NCBI GenBank assembly: GCA_027924585.1 | Contig: BSBM01000106.1 | Span: 44,144,501-44,208,500 of the forward strand | Direction: 5' to 3' | Origin: Larix kaempferi | Lineage: Eukaryota > Streptophyta > Pinopsida > Pinales > Pinaceae | Length of the DNA: 64,000 nt | Shown: positions 48,521-61,700 of the stretch, piece after piece | Position numbering within the stretch: the stretch's first letter is position 1 | Layout: the number at the start of each line of letters is the position of its first letter | The notes under the pieces: model-generated | Databases searched by the model: none | What the model was told of the DNA's origin: nothing | Seen by the model: the letters and a program-made list of their open reading frames with translations, nothing else | Translations under genes and position numbers: made by a program

Positions 48521-51500
48521 TCATTGTGCAGAACTTGTCACTCCCAAACAACTTCGCAGAAATTGGAATGGGTCCTTTGCCAATGGTTTTGTAAATATGT
48601 CTGCAACTTGATCTTCAGACCTGCAAAATTCTAAACATATTTCCTTGTTGTTTATCAATTCTCTGATGAAGTGATACCTTGTGTCGATGTACTTGGTTCT
48701 CTTATGAAACACATGATTCTTTGACAGTGCGATAACTGAATTGTTGTCACAGTAAATGACTGTTGGTTCTTGCTGGTTCTGCAACAGATCACTTAACATC
48801 CTCCTCATCCAAACTACTTGACATGCAGCACTTGTAGCTGCAACATACTCTGCTTCTGCTGAAGAAAGAGTTACTATGGCCTGTTTCTTTGAAGCCCGTG
48901 ATACAACACCTGTTCCTACATGAAATGTATTCCCAGATGTGCTTTTCCTTTCATCCATGTTGCCTCCATTATCGCTGTCAGTGTATCCAATGAGTTTGAA
49001 ATTTTCTGAGGTTGAATACAAAATACCAAAGTCTTTTGTTCCACTCACATACCTAGTAATTATTTTACCTGCTTGCCAATGCGATTCTTTTGGTGACTAT
49101 ATGAATCTTGAGATTAGGCTGACTCCATACATGATGTCTGGCCTTGTTGCTGTAAGATACATAAGGCTGCCAACGAGCCTTTTAAACAGTGTAGGATCTA
49201 CAGTGGATCCATCATCATCCTTGCTTAATTTCAATCCCGTTATGACTGGTGTTGGAGCTGTTTTGCAATTTAACATCTTAAATCTATTCAAAACATCATT
49301 TGCATACTTTGACTGTGATATGAAAATACCATTTTCAGTTTGCTAGACTTCAATGCCCAGAAAATACTTCATAAGCCCCAAATTAGTCATTTCGAATTCA
49401 CTCTCCATGACTGTTCTGAATTCTTCTATGCCAAAATCACCAGTAAATATTAAATCATCTACATACAGGCAGACAATCAACTTATCACCTTCCTGATTGA
49501 TTTTTGTGTACAGCGTTGGCTCACATTCACTTCTGTGAAATCCATTATGAATGAGATATGAGTCAATGCGACTGTACCAAGCTCTGGGAGCTTGCCTCAA
49601 ACCATATAGTGCTTTCTTCAGTCTATACACTCTGTGTCCTTGTCTTGGAATTTCATATCCTTGTGGCTGCTCAACATATACTTCTTCCTCCAAATAACCA
49701 TTTAGAAATGCAAACTTGACATCCATTTGATAAACAGGCCATTTCTTTTGTGTTGCGATGGCCAAGACTGTTCTGATAGTGTCCATTCGCACTATAGGTG
49801 CAAAAGTTTCATTGAAGTCTATGCCAAGCTGCTGAGTGAATCCTCTTGCTACCAATCTTGCCTTGTGCTTCTACACATTTCCATCAACATCTTGCTTGGT
49901 CCTATAAATCCATTTGACGCTGATCACATCCTTATCCTTAAGAACATCAACTAGTTCCCATGTTTGATTCTTCTCAATGCATTCTATTTCTTCATCCATG
50001 GCTTGTGCCCAAACTTTATCTTCAACAGCTTTTTCAAATGTTAAAGGATCACTAACTTGATAAAATAATGCAAAACATGAAAATGAATTAGGTGTACCGG
50101 CCTCATATATATCACGCAGACTTATTGTTCTTGCTGGAGTTGCTAGTGTCGAGCTGCACGAACTGCTTGATGGAGTTTGTTGCGCACTTGGTGTGCTTGT
50201 TGGAGTAGCTTAAGCTACGCCTTGTGTTGGAGCTGCTTGTGCTAGAGCATGTTGTGCAATCCTTGGAGTAGATGGAGTTGTGCAATTCTGATTTACATGC
50301 AGAGTTTCATCCACATCTTCTGCGCTGTCATCATGTGCAACATGTGAAACAATTTTCACATTCTTTTACATACTATTCCATCCCATGCTTCATTTTCCAC
50401 AAACTGAACATCGCGACTGATGATGACTTTCCTTACAATAGGATCATACAACTTGTATGCTTTTGTGTCTTCACAATATCCAATAAAAATACATTTCTGT
50501 CCCTTTTTGTCTAATTTTCTTCTTAGATCATCTGGAACATGTGCGTATGCTACACAACCAAAAACTTTCAAATGCGAAACACTATGTTTCATACCTGTCC
50601 ATGCTTCCTGCGGAACCTTGTTCTTCATGCTCTTTGTTGGACATCTATTTATGATGTATACAGTAGTTGCCACTGCTTTAGCCCAATATTCATTTGATAG
50701 ATGCGCGTCTAACAACATTCTGTGCGCCATCTCCATAATGGTTATGTTCTTCCTCTCCACGATACCATTCTGCTATGGTGTATATCGCGCAGTGAACTGC
50801 TTTTGTATGCCATGATTTTTGCAAAAGTTTAAGAAATCATTCAAAACATACTCACCACCTCTATCTGTTCTCAATACCTTGATACTGTAACCACTTTGCT
50901 TCTCCACGAGTGCCTTGAACTGCTGAAAACAATCAAATGCATCAGATTTTTGCTTTAGAAAATAAAACCATGTTTTTCTTGTGAAATCATCTATGAATGT
51001 GAGAAGATAAGTGCATCCTCCCATGGACGGTGTTTGCATCGGTCCACAAATGTTTGAGTGCACTTTCAAGTGGTGTGGGCGCTCTATATGACTTTCCGAC
51101 TGGAAAAGTCTCTCTGTGTTGTTTTCCAAAAATACAGCCTTCACAAATTCTCTCTGGTCTTTCGATCAATGGTAATCATTTCACCATGTCCTTCATGTGC
51201 AGTAACTTCAGCCCACCAAAATTCAGATGTCCAAATCTGAAATGCCATAACCAGGATTCATCCTTCATTTCTGTTTGAAACGCTGCTTGCATTGCACTGT
51301 CCTTCTTTTCCTCTGCGCAATGAATGATTGCTTCTTTGCTCTCTGCACTGAACGCAGATCCAGAATTTTCATTCTGTCTTTCATGAACAACTCCAATTGT
51401 TTTTCCTCTTATGATGGGTCTTATCGTCAAAGAAAACAAGCGGTTGCTTGTCATCTGCACTTCAACAATTAATTGATTGCTGGGATATATGTCCTTGATC

Positions 51501-52771
51501 ACACAGCGTTTACCTACCATTTGAACTCTGTAACCTTTTTCCATTAGTTGACCAATGCTCATCAGGTTATGCTTCAAACCTTGAACATAATACACATCAG
51601 GCATGAATTTATGCTCCCCCTATTTTGTTAGAATATTAACAGTACCCTTACCCAAAACAGTAACTTGAATGTTGTTTCCAAGTGTTACATCAGTTTGAAC
51701 TGATTTATCTAGACTGGAAAATAAACTTAAATTACTAGTCATATGATTGCTACAGCCTCAGTCTAAATACCATATGTCATTCAGACTTTCTTGGATAGCA
51801 TTGCAATCCAGTAGAGATGCGCATGCTAAGAACAATGAGTTGTTCGGTGCGTTGTTGCTACTTGACTGCGCTTCACCTTGCTTTCCTTGCTCATACTGCT
51901 TCTTCTTGCATTCATATGCGAAGTGTCCATACTTCTTACAGTAATGACATTGAATTTTTTATTTATAATACCTTTGTCCACTTGGCTTATTGGGGGTCTG
52001 ATTCTGGCCTCTACCAGTGACATGCACAGGGCTGCTGCTGCGACCTCCTCTGAACGAACTTCGTCCTCTGCCTCTAGAGTTTGATCTTCCTCTGCCTCAT
52101 CCACGGCTTATGAATGACTGTGCTGCAAATGCACTTTCCAGTAATGTATCTGAACCGTTGATTCTATGCTCATGATTGAGTAATGAGGCTTGCAACTCAT
52201 CAATGGTAAATGTGGACAGATCTTTTTTTTCCTCCAGGGTTACAACCAAAGATTCAAATTTCTTTGGCAGAACTTTAAGAACCTTTTCAACAACTCTTTA
52301 ATCAGTTAGAGTTTCTCCATGAGACTTTATTTGATTAACCAGAGCAATAACACGAGTATAAAATGAGTCTACTGACTCTATATTTTTCATTGACAAAGAT
52401 TTAAAATCTCTGCTCAGAATCTGAATTTTAGCAGTCTTTACCTTATCCAAAGCTTGATATGTTTTTTCCAGCGTGTCCCATGCTTCCTTTGTTGACTGCG
52501 ATGTTGTTACTCTTGGGAGTATGGAATCATGTGTTGTTTGATGTATGTGGAACAACGCCTTTCTATCTTTCTTCCTTTGTTTCCTCAAGACATCCTTCTC
52601 ATCTTGTATGAGATTGTTGTATGCTGCTGCATTTGCTGGTTCTCCATAACCATTATGGACTATGTCCCATACATCTTGACCTCTAAACAAAGCCTTCATT
52701 GTTAGAGACCAATATTCATAATTTTTACGAGAAAATATAGGGGTTTGCACATTACCCGAAGTGGAAGCCAT
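48521..52771 (-). pseudogene. Copia gag-pol polyprotein relic
   Basis: Starts MASTSGNVQTPIFSRKNYEY at 52771 (gag). It continues with an RGRGR stretch and the knuckle CHYCKKYGHFAYEC (near 51910-51950). A protease site follows, read as WYLD-stop-GCSNHM near 51757. The integrase ([38 protein letters not shown] and NGIVERKN supply the D-D-E residues) comes next. Reverse transcriptase covers 49855-49343 with the YVDD box at 49454-49465, and RNase H (SSAEAEYVAA, YIDTRYHFIRELI, FTKPL) ends at 48521. At least ten in-frame stops; several are TAG where CAG is expected (ARYTP-stop-QNG, GIEV-stop-QTENG, SRFI-stop-SPK, TK-stop-GEH), plus TAA for Gln after LTD and TGA for Arg in the RG stretch. Length and domain set are near full for the family. 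Confidence 0.93.
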
Positions 52772-52804
52772 TATTAATCACTTTTCTTACTTTCCGTAAA
52801 CCAG

Positions 52805-52816
52805 GCTTTGATACCA
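52805..52816 (-). other. Copia primer-binding site
   Basis: The minus strand reads TGGTATCAAAGC, the initiator-Met site with one base change, two bases from the LTR. Confidence 0.88.
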
Positions 52817-52818
52817 GA

Positions 52819-53388
52819 TGAAGGGAAATAAAATCCACTGCACGATACATAAATATTTTCTTTTTCTTTGATAAGGACATGCGCTAGACCTAGCAAATGC
52901 TTAACTTTAATTTTTTTCCACTTCATAAAAAATTTACTACAAAATGATCGCGCGGAAATTACATGTGCAATTCACCTTTACCCTTTTATTGCGCACAGAT
53001 TATATGAGAATGAATATGTGAAACTATAGACTTATATACACAGAGATGATATTAACTTCAATCTTTCACCATTTACACATAGTTTGGGCTCTTGAATTAC
53101 TTCACGGTTTTCACTTCTTCTTCTTCACTCTTATCCCTATCTCTTCATGTCTTTTTTTTAACTTCTGTGGGAGATATCTATTTATACAAAAATTTAGGTT
53201 TAGCTTCTCCTCGAAGTTACACGGTTGCAATAAATCTGATCTTGTCGAATACAAGAGCGACTACATAAATACTAACTTGCCGTGACTGGGATTGGCTGCA
53301 AACTGACTGACAAAAAAAGACCGACTGAGGTCTGACAGAGCCAACGCATATCTAATACCCTATCAGCTCATTAATTATGATATTTCCA
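52819..53388 (-). repeat. Copia 5' LTR (570 bp, shortened by deletions)
   Basis: In plus orientation starts TGAAGGGAAATAAAATCC and ends TAATTATGATATTTCCA. It aligns with the longer 3' LTR with at least two internal deletions. Confidence 0.9.
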
Positions 53389-53605
53389 AGAATATGTACT
53401 TCCATACACCACTGCTGAGATCTAGTTTTGTATTCTGTATTTGATCATACATGTTATTTAGGTCCTCACTCTCAACATCAAAAGGCTTCTTCCCACAGAG
53501 AAGAACATACAACACAGCTCTCGTGCTCCATATATCAACCTCGTACGAGTAACCATGTCCGTGCAGCATCTCTGGAGCAGAAAATTCCAATGTTATCGAT
53601 GACAA
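53389..53605 (-). pseudogene. Protein kinase exon, 5' part (CDPK-superfamily, PEPRK-like)
   Basis: The minus strand reads [40 protein letters not shown] and [21 protein letters not shown]...GYS.EVDIWS..V.LY.LL.G..PF is kinase subdomains VIII-IX. The following [10 protein letters not shown] resembles plant PEP-carboxylase-kinase-related kinases (PEPRK), whose family normally has a KLDF..GVW pattern here; a polo-like or ordinary CDPK identity cannot be ruled out. The conserved Gly after DIWS is Arg. A TTTTACAG splice-acceptor-like site lies near 53627, but the frame between it and the APE motif has a stop. The upstream half of the kinase is absent: family C DNA starts at about 53645. This fragment cannot encode a functional kinase. 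Confidence 0.8.
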
Positions 53606-53644
53606 TATTTATATTACCTGTAAAATTCAAGAATCCATCAATAT

Positions 53645-55165
53645 AGCTCATGGTTCCCCCAACAATTCTCATCGTTCCATAAATAGAGCTCATGGTTCCA
53701 CCAACAATGCTCATGGTTCCACCAATAATGCTCATGGTTCCCCCAACAATTCTCATCGTTCCATAAATAGAGCTCATGGTTCCACCAACAATGCTCATGG
53801 TTCCACCAATAATGCTCATGGTTCCATAAATAGAGCTCATGGTTCCACAGACAGTGTTCATGGTTCTACCATTAATGTTCATGGTTCCATAACTAAAGCT
53901 CATGGTTCCACCAATAATGCTCATGGTTCCCCCAACAATTCTCATCGTTCCATAAATAGAGCTCATGGTTCCACCAACAATGCTCATGGTTCCACCAATA
54001 ATGCTCATGGTTCCATAAATAGAGCTCATGGTTCCACAGACAGTGTTCATGGTTCTACCATTAATGTTCATGGTTCCATAACTAAAGCTCATGGTTCCAC
54101 CAATAATGCTCATGGTTCCATAAAGAGAGCTCATGGTTCCACCAATAGTGCTCATGGTTCCACCAATAATGTTCATGGCTCTGTAACTAGATCTCATGGT
54201 TCCATAGACAGTGCTCATGGTTCCACCAACAGTGCTCATGGTTCCACCAACAATGCTCATGTTTCCATAAATAGAGCTCATGGTGGAACCATGAGCACTG
54301 TCCGTGGAACCATGAGATATAGTTATGGAACCATGAGCATTGTTGGTGGAACCATGAGCTCTATTTATGGAACCATGAGAATTGTTGGGGGAACCATGAT
54401 CTTTAGTTATGGAACCATGTGATCTAGTTACAGAGCCATGAACATTATTGGTGGAACCATGAGCACTATTGGTGGAACCATGAGCATTATTGGTGGAACC
54501 ATGAGCTTTAGTTATGGAACCATGAACATTATTGGTGGAACCATGCGCACTGTCCATGGAACCATGAGCGCTATTTTATGGAATCATGAGCATTATTGGT
54601 GGAACCATGAGCATTGTTGTTGGAACCATGAGCTCTATTTATGAAACCATGAGAATTGTTGGGGGAACCAAGAGAATTATTGGTGGAACCATGAGCATTA
54701 TTGGTGGAACGATGAGCACTATTGGTGGAACGATGAGCACTATTGGTGGAACCATGAGCACTGTTGGTGGAACCATGAGCACTAATTATGGAACCATGAG
54801 GATTGATGGTAGAACCATGAGCTCTAATTATGGAACCATGAGCATTGTTGGTGGAACCATGAGCACTTTCCGTGGAACTATGAGCTCACTTTATGGAACC
54901 ATGAGCATTATTGGTGGAACCATGAGCTATAGCTACAGAACCATGAGCATCATTGGTGGAACCATGAGCACTATTGGTGGAACCATGAGCATTGCTGGTG
55001 GAACCATGAGCTCTAATTATGGAACCATGAGCTCTAATTATGGAACCATGAGCATTGTTGGTGGAACCATGAGCATTGTCCGTGGAACCATGAGATCTAG
55101 TTATGGAACCATGAGCAGTGTTGGTGGAACTATGAGCTCTATTTATGGAACCATGAGCTCTAATA
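53645..55165. repeat. Minisatellite family C, array 3 (second copy of array 2, rearranged)
   Basis: Same head-to-head layout as array 2, with the flip at about 54285. The left arm is about 260 bp longer because blocks containing CCCCCAACAATTCTCATCG and ACAGACAGTGTTCATGG have been re-duplicated inside it. The right arm lacks two 21-bp units present in array 2. Confidence 0.93.
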
Positions 55166-55412
55166 GAACCAATAAACAACAAATATAGTGTATTATTGCA
55201 AATCTTCAAACTTAATTGTTACTAGCTTAACGCATAGATACTAAATAAATTGAAATAGAAATGAAAGAAACTAAGCAAATAACACACCATCCGCACGATG
55301 AAAAGAAGATGTAACCTAGGAAAACCCATTATGCAAAAACCCAACTAGAAGGTGAGGCCTAATTCATGGTTGCACCAACAATGCTCATGGTTCCACCAAC
55401 AATGTTGAATTA

Positions 55413-57180
55413 TTCCCCTGAAATTTTCTGTTAGAATAATTACGTGAATTATTATTCCCAAAGTTGCGATTAAAAGAAAATTGTTTTTTCCTTTGTTCAA
55501 AATTATTAGGCCTTTTTACCTTCCAGTTTGGTATGCCTTCTCTTTTCTTGTTCTATTCATAACAGATATTTGCTTTTCTCATGGCCTCTTCAAGAGTTCA
55601 AGGACCTTCATACTCAATCCTGTCCTTTATATGAGAGGGAAAACAACTCAGAAATCTCTGTACCTTAGGCATTTCTTTAGTGATGTAAGGCACATACCTT
55701 AATAAATTTAAAAATTTGCTGCTTAATTCCCTCATATCCATTGAACCTAATTTTAACTCATAAAACTCTTTAGCTCGTTCCTCCTAATACTGTTCCGACA
55801 TAAACTTTCTTTTAAAATATTTCTTAAAATTACTCCAATTTACACTTTTCTCTTTTAAACCATTTACTCATTTCAGATCTTACCACCAGATGTCTGCTTT
55901 TCCAGTCAAATTATAAATTGCCATTTTAGTTTCTAAATGACTTGAGTAGTTGTAAATTTGGAAGTACTTATTCATACCAGACAACCATATGCTTCGGCTG
56001 TCTCACTCTTTTCTGTTTCTCCATTAAAATTTGGTGGTTTGTTCTTTTTAAAATCACCAAAAAATTCTTCGTATGGCTTGTACTTCTTCTTTTTAGTGTA
56101 GCAGTCACTTTCACTACTATCACTGGAATACTGGTGCTTTTTCTTGCGTGCTTTTTCATCAAATTCAAAAGATGAGTTGTTGTGATAATTAGTCAATTTT
56201 ACCTTTTTATCCTTACGTTGGTAGGATATGGTTCCAGATTCAGAATTATTTTTCTGTTCTTTTAACCTTATCATTGTTATGACATTTATCCAACAGGATT
56301 TGATTCAGCTCCTCTTGAGCTTTCAGGATTTGTTCGTTTTCTTCCTTGACAATTTTTATCTCTATTTTTAAATCTTTTATTGTCCTTAGCAATTCAGATG
56401 AATTATCGTTCAATTCAACAAATAAATTTTCTACGTTAATGTGTCCTTGTTCATTATTATGGGACCTATCCTCAGCCTACTCTTCTAGTCCTTCCATACC
56501 TGTAGACTAAATTTATAAAGTGCTGGACAGAAGAGAACGTAAAATAAAAATCAATAGTTGAAATTTTGTTTTTAAAATTTTAAATTGCCTGAGTTGAGCC
56601 ACTTCAGGCCTAGTATTTGAACTTGCGCTCTAATACCACATGTAACCTCCCCAAAATTCACAAAAATCTAAAATTTTCCAAGTAGCATTAAATGCTTATA
56701 TTTGTTATGCGGAAGTATAATTAATGATGATTTGCTTCTTTAAACGATAGCATGATTTGGTATTATGATGACACCTTCTTCAATTAGTCGTCAAAATTAT
56801 AATTATGATATGTCAGTTACATGCTATGTTTGTCATAATGTTTTTACTGCTTGCAAATGATTAAGTGCATGTATTTATGTTGCCACTTACTGTCGGATGT
56901 TTTAATACCATTTTTGTTTTCTGAATAATTATGGTTACTTCTTTAAATGTATAAACATCATCAATTAACTTATCTCTTGCTATGGTACTATTTTGTTCAT
57001 AAGTACTAAATTTTTTATTTTCTATTATCGGAGTCGGCATATCAATGTTGCAAATAGGTGTCGGTTAGAAGAGGACCGATGGAGTAACCTTGATCATTCA
57101 CCAAGGAGATCTATTGGTGAAGTAAGAATGTGTAATTGAGTTAAACACCGATGTTGTAACGTTTTTCGAGTAATGTTACA
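55413..57180 (-). mobile_element. Gypsy-2, second copy
   Basis: LTR 57180-56641, altered primer-binding site at 56627-56638, and gag relic 56497-55417. A 2-bp insertion (ATATGCTT for ATGCTT) near 55988 adds a frameshift to gag that copy 1 lacks. One stop near 29332 in copy 1 (TAG) is GAG here, so it arose after the duplication. Confidence 0.85.
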
Positions 57181-57718
57181 TGAGTAAAAAGTAATAAATA
57201 TTATGTCGGCCACAAAGAAAAAACAATAATACGAAGTGAAAAGTAAATATGAGGGAGATCTTGTAATGTTACTTTGATCTTGTAAAGTAAATTTGATCCC
57301 TTTTGGTGCTTGATAGAGCCTAGGATTTGGATCTAGGCTGGTATTTAAGAATTTGGGGTGGAGTAGCAAGCATGTTTTTCTAGATTAGAAGAGGATGAGG
57401 CAAATTGTCAAGATTGATGTTCTTGACATCCTTCCAAATTCAAAATAAACAATTATAAAAAGAAAATAATATAAAATAAACTCGTAATTGATGCATGGAT
57501 AATGTGGAGCGGAAGACAACAACATATATAGTCATTCATTCAGCCATATCCAAAGTTAGATTTACATTAACACAACAATGAATAGACTATAAACTTAACC
57601 TAAAATGGACAACTAAGACTCCAAGAAAAAAATATAACATAAACATGACTTAAAATAACATTAGAAAAGTGTTATACAAACAACCTCCAAAGGGATATTA
57701 TCCTTTGTTTCTTGATCA
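57181..57718. other. Spacer, second copy
   Basis: Matches 30152-30689; nothing recognised. Confidence 0.5.
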
Positions 57719-58201
57719 TGTAGTTGTCCTTCCTCCAAAAGTAACACTTATTTAGAGCTTATTTGATCAATGGTCGAGCCAAATTTGAGATATGGATTTT
57801 CTAACATCAATAGTTTAAAATTCCCTATTGCTTGGACCCTTCTTACTTGTTTATCTACAACCACTTTAAGCATGATCTAGAGTGCATATAATTCTACTCT
57901 ATTATTGGTGTCAAGACTAGCATTTCATATTTCAAAGAAAAATGATGTGCGTTATCCAGAAAGAGAATGCCTTTGCTCCACAAACTCTTGGAGTGCCTTG
58001 ATAGGCTTGAGCATGATCTAGAGTGCACACAATTCTACTCTATTATTGGTGCCAAGAATAGCTTCATATTTCAAAGAAAAATGATGTGCATCATCCATAA
58101 AGAGAATGGCCTCTGCTCCACAAACTCTTGGAGTGCCTTGATAGGCTCCATAAAAAAATACCAAAATTCTCATGACATCAATACTAGGCTCTTTTGAGTT
58201 T
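57719..58201 (-). pseudogene. LINE-2 RNase H relic, second copy
   Basis: Same domain, same TAG stops and the same internal 141-bp duplication (57870-58150) as at 30690-31172. Confidence 0.75.
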
Positions 58202-58465
58202 CTTTGAACTTTTGTTTAGAAGACTTCTTTCCTTATCCAAAATAAAGTCTAATTTGATACGATAGCCTTCCTAAATGAGCTTCTTTCCTTACAAAATTAT
58301 TTTGTTACTGGCTATTTAGATTCTTCTTAAAACATATCATGATAAAGCTTTGTACAAAGAAACAATTCTATTAGTCAATTAGAGTTCTAGTCAATATGTC
58401 AAAGTTAATTAATCCCATTTATATTGCAAGTTGTAACTACTATGCATCTTCATTCACATAACTTT

Positions 58466-58719
58466 AGGGGCTAAATTTAGCTCATGGGTTAATTTCAACA
58501 TTTTTTTCCCCAAACAATTGTCAATTTCCATTTTTTTCTAAACTAATTTGCCAAAATTCCAAGGGATAAAAATATTGACACTAAATATTGCCAAAATTGT
58601 CCATAAAATATATAAAATCTTTATAAATTTTAATTACTTTACAAAACTATCGCCAAACATTTATAATTGGAAATTTAATAATTAGTAAGATCCACCAAGA
58701 TTTCTACACTTCAAAACAA
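58466..58719. mobile_element. Repeat X, copy 1, duplicated
   Basis: Corresponds base for base to 31437-31690, just left of the second gypsy-1. Confidence 0.65.
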
Positions 58720-58752
58720 TTATGGGAAAACTAATTTCCACACCACTTTCCA

Positions 58753-61700
58753 TGCTAAGAACCCATGTCAACCCTTCTATTTACTTTGTTAGTATATTGT
58801 TGTTGGATGCATATGCTTTGTAAGTCGTACTATAGTATTTGTTGATCCATAGTTTGTATTATTGTTGTTGGACGCATATGCTTTGTAAGTTGTCTTGTAG
58901 TAATTGTTGATCCATATTTTGTATTGGCCCATGGTTTGTATTGACACATGGTATTGACCCATGGTATTGGCGCCTAGACTTAGTATATAAGTTTGTGTTG
59001 AGACCAATGAAGGTACCGTGAAGTTATTTGTATTAAGCTTGCTCAAAGGAGGTTGCCCCCTCAAAGTGGCTTGCGATCAATAGAAAAGTGATTCTGAGTT
59101 TTGTTATTTCTGATATCTTGTGTGTTTTCATTAATTAAGTATTGCGGGTTCTTCACATCTGGTATCAGAGCACTTTCTTGGGCTCGTTGGGTCGAATTTC
59201 TACCATTTTTTTTTGCATCTGTTGCAAGTTCAGATTTGGGAATAATCCCTATTTGCTTAATTGTGGTAAGTACTTGGGAATAAGCCCTAAAGCTCATTTT
59301 GAGGAGTACCATAGGAAACCCAAAGTAGTTAGCCCATTGAGAGGACCTGCCAGCAAAAAGGGAAACGACCCCTACTTGATTGACTAGTTCCCACTCGTGA
59401 GGTAAACCAAGAGTTGTCGTTTGTGGCAAAGCGGTTATTAGTTTTACCTGAGCCGTGGAGTGAGGGGTACTGACCTAATACACAAGCCGTCAGACAGCAT
59501 TGGTGGCCGAGTGAAACCCCTGAACTATTAGGAAGTTGCACATACCTAGGGTCCATATTTATTTTTAACTGAACTATTGCCGATAACTTCTGCGTTGTTT
59601 CAGATCCATTCTGAGCCATTTCAGATCTAGCTGTTTCAGATCCATTCTAGCAGTTGTTCCAGATCCAACCGTTTCAGATCCATTCTGACAGTCATTCCAG
59701 ATCCAGTCGTTTCAGATCTATTTTGAAATTCATTTCAGATGCAGCCGTTTGTTATCCATTTCTGAAAGCCGTTTCAGATCCAAACATATTTTATCCATTC
59801 AGCGTCGTTTCAGATCTATCTATTTCTGATCCATTTCGCACCATTGCAGATCTGAAATTCTGTTTTTTCGCCATATCTCCCCTATTTTAACTTCGTTTAC
59901 CTTGAAATTTACCAGAACCCCCTGCAATCCCATTCTACATATTTCATTCCTGAGGACCCTATCCCAAATTCTACTTCCCAAAGCCAGAAATCTCACATTT
60001 GTCTATTTTTAGGGTTTTCCATAACTTCTTCAATTTTCACCCACTTGCCTCCAAAGTTTGCCACTATGTTCATTCCCTATTTCTTCTTCTTTGTCCCTCT
60101 TTGACAAATTTTCTCATTCTTTCACCCTGCTTCTGAAATCCCCATTTTTTACTTCCCTGCCCATCAGAAAGTGTCCGAAACCTATTCAAACCCCAATTAC
60201 CCATCCGATTTTTTCCCAAATCCAAATTTCCCTTTACTAAATAAGCTTTTGTTTGTGTTTTTCTATCCATTCCCAAAAACAAAACAAAAAACTCTTGGTT
60301 ATGGTTGTCACCCGCATAGGAGCAAAAACCATGGAGGAAGCACTTGCAGCCATCCAAACCAATCTCCAAGATCTAGATGAAAATTTTCTTAGCCTCCATC
60401 TTCAACATTTAGCCATGAACAATAACCGACATCAAGAATCTTCTGCAGCCATGGGTTCTTTTCTTCCAGCACTTTCCGTGGTCCGAAGCTTGAATTTCAT
60501 CACTTCAATGGTACTAATCTGACTGGATGGATCTATCATGAAGAACAGTATTTCAGTCTGCATAATACTTTTGATGTCCAAAAAGATCCACTTGCATCCT
60601 TTCATTTGGAACAGGAAGCCCTTCAATGGTACTGTTGGTACATCAAGGCTCATGGCGAGCCAAAATGGACAGATTTTTGCCAACTCCTTTTGCAATTATT
60701 TGGTCCTAGTGGTTTTGATGACTTCACTGGAGCACTCACTAAACTTCGTCAAATTGGCACTGCGAGAGAGTATCAGACAGAATTTGAGAAACTAGCCAAC
60801 CACACAGAAATATTGTTTGATGACTTCTACAGGAGTTGTTTTATCAGTGGTCTTAAGGATGAAATCGGCCCAGAGGTCAAAATGTTCTATCCCAACACAA
60901 TGATGGAATCCCTGGGGTTGGCTAAGTTGGCAGAAGGCGAGATTGCCGCCCAACAGCGCTCCAAACCCACTTTTGTTCCCCTCTGAAATATGGGTTCTCA
61001 GCGACCTCCCATCGCCAGCTCCTTGACCAAATCCTATCAAGCATTTGTCTGAAACAAAGATGTAGGCACATAGAGAAAAAGGGCTTTGTTATAATTGTGA
61101 TGAAAAATTCACTCGGGGACATAGATGTGTTCAACAAAAGCTCTATCTCTTGGATGTGGATTCTCCGCCCACCTCTGAAGTTGGTGAAGAGGCTCCAGAT
61201 ACACCGGATGATCAGGTCGACATTCAAGAGCCGCCTATTGACCTTCCATATCAGGAAGACCACCCAGAGATATCTCTCCGTGCTTTATCCCACATCACCA
61301 CCCCCCAAACAATGCGGGTCAAGGGTTACTTTGAGAAGCTTCCTCATACAATACTCATTGATTCTGATAGCACTCATAGCTTCATTGACCCTCAGATCGC
61401 CAAACATGCTGATTGTTTTGTCCATCCTTGCTCCAACTTTGAAGTCATGGTTGCCAATGGGGGCACCTTACCTTGCAAGGGAAAGTGTCACAATGTGTGT
61501 ATCTCTCTGGAAGATTATAACATGCACTCTGACTTATTTTTCTTGTCCTTAGGTGGATGTGATGTGGTTTTGGGTGTTCAATGGTTATGCACACTTGGCC
61601 CCATCTTATGGGATTTTGCTGAACTTTGGATGCAGTTTTCAGTCAATGGGAAACAACACAAATTTAAGGGATTACAACAAGGGTATCTCCGCATCATCAG

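Larger units (their letters stand above)
47461..53388 (-). mobile_element. Ty1/copia LTR retrotransposon, complete but inactive
   Basis: Minus-strand order is 5' LTR (53388-52819), primer-binding site, gag, zinc knuckle, protease, integrase, reverse transcriptase, RNase H, polypurine tract and 3' LTR (48422-47461). The gag-protease-integrase-RT-RNase H order defines Ty1/copia. The LTRs are unequal (570 and 962 bp) because the 5' LTR has lost about 390 bp in more than one block relative to the other. AGAAT occurs on both sides (47452-47456 and 53389-53393), with four extra bases (CGGA) between it and the left LTR. It disrupts a kinase exon. Confidence 0.95.

Noticed and set aside
53389-53605. 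Kinase fragment as a polo-like kinase
   Set aside because: GHS.EVD.WS and GK.PF suggested it at first, but the [10 protein letters not shown] segment and the following helix fit plant CDPK/PEPRK-type kinases better. Kept as an alternative only.
53535-54557. 340-codon minus-strand frame running from array 3 towards the kinase relic
   Set aside because: It is in a different frame from the kinase motifs; the overlap is an accident of the stop-free array.
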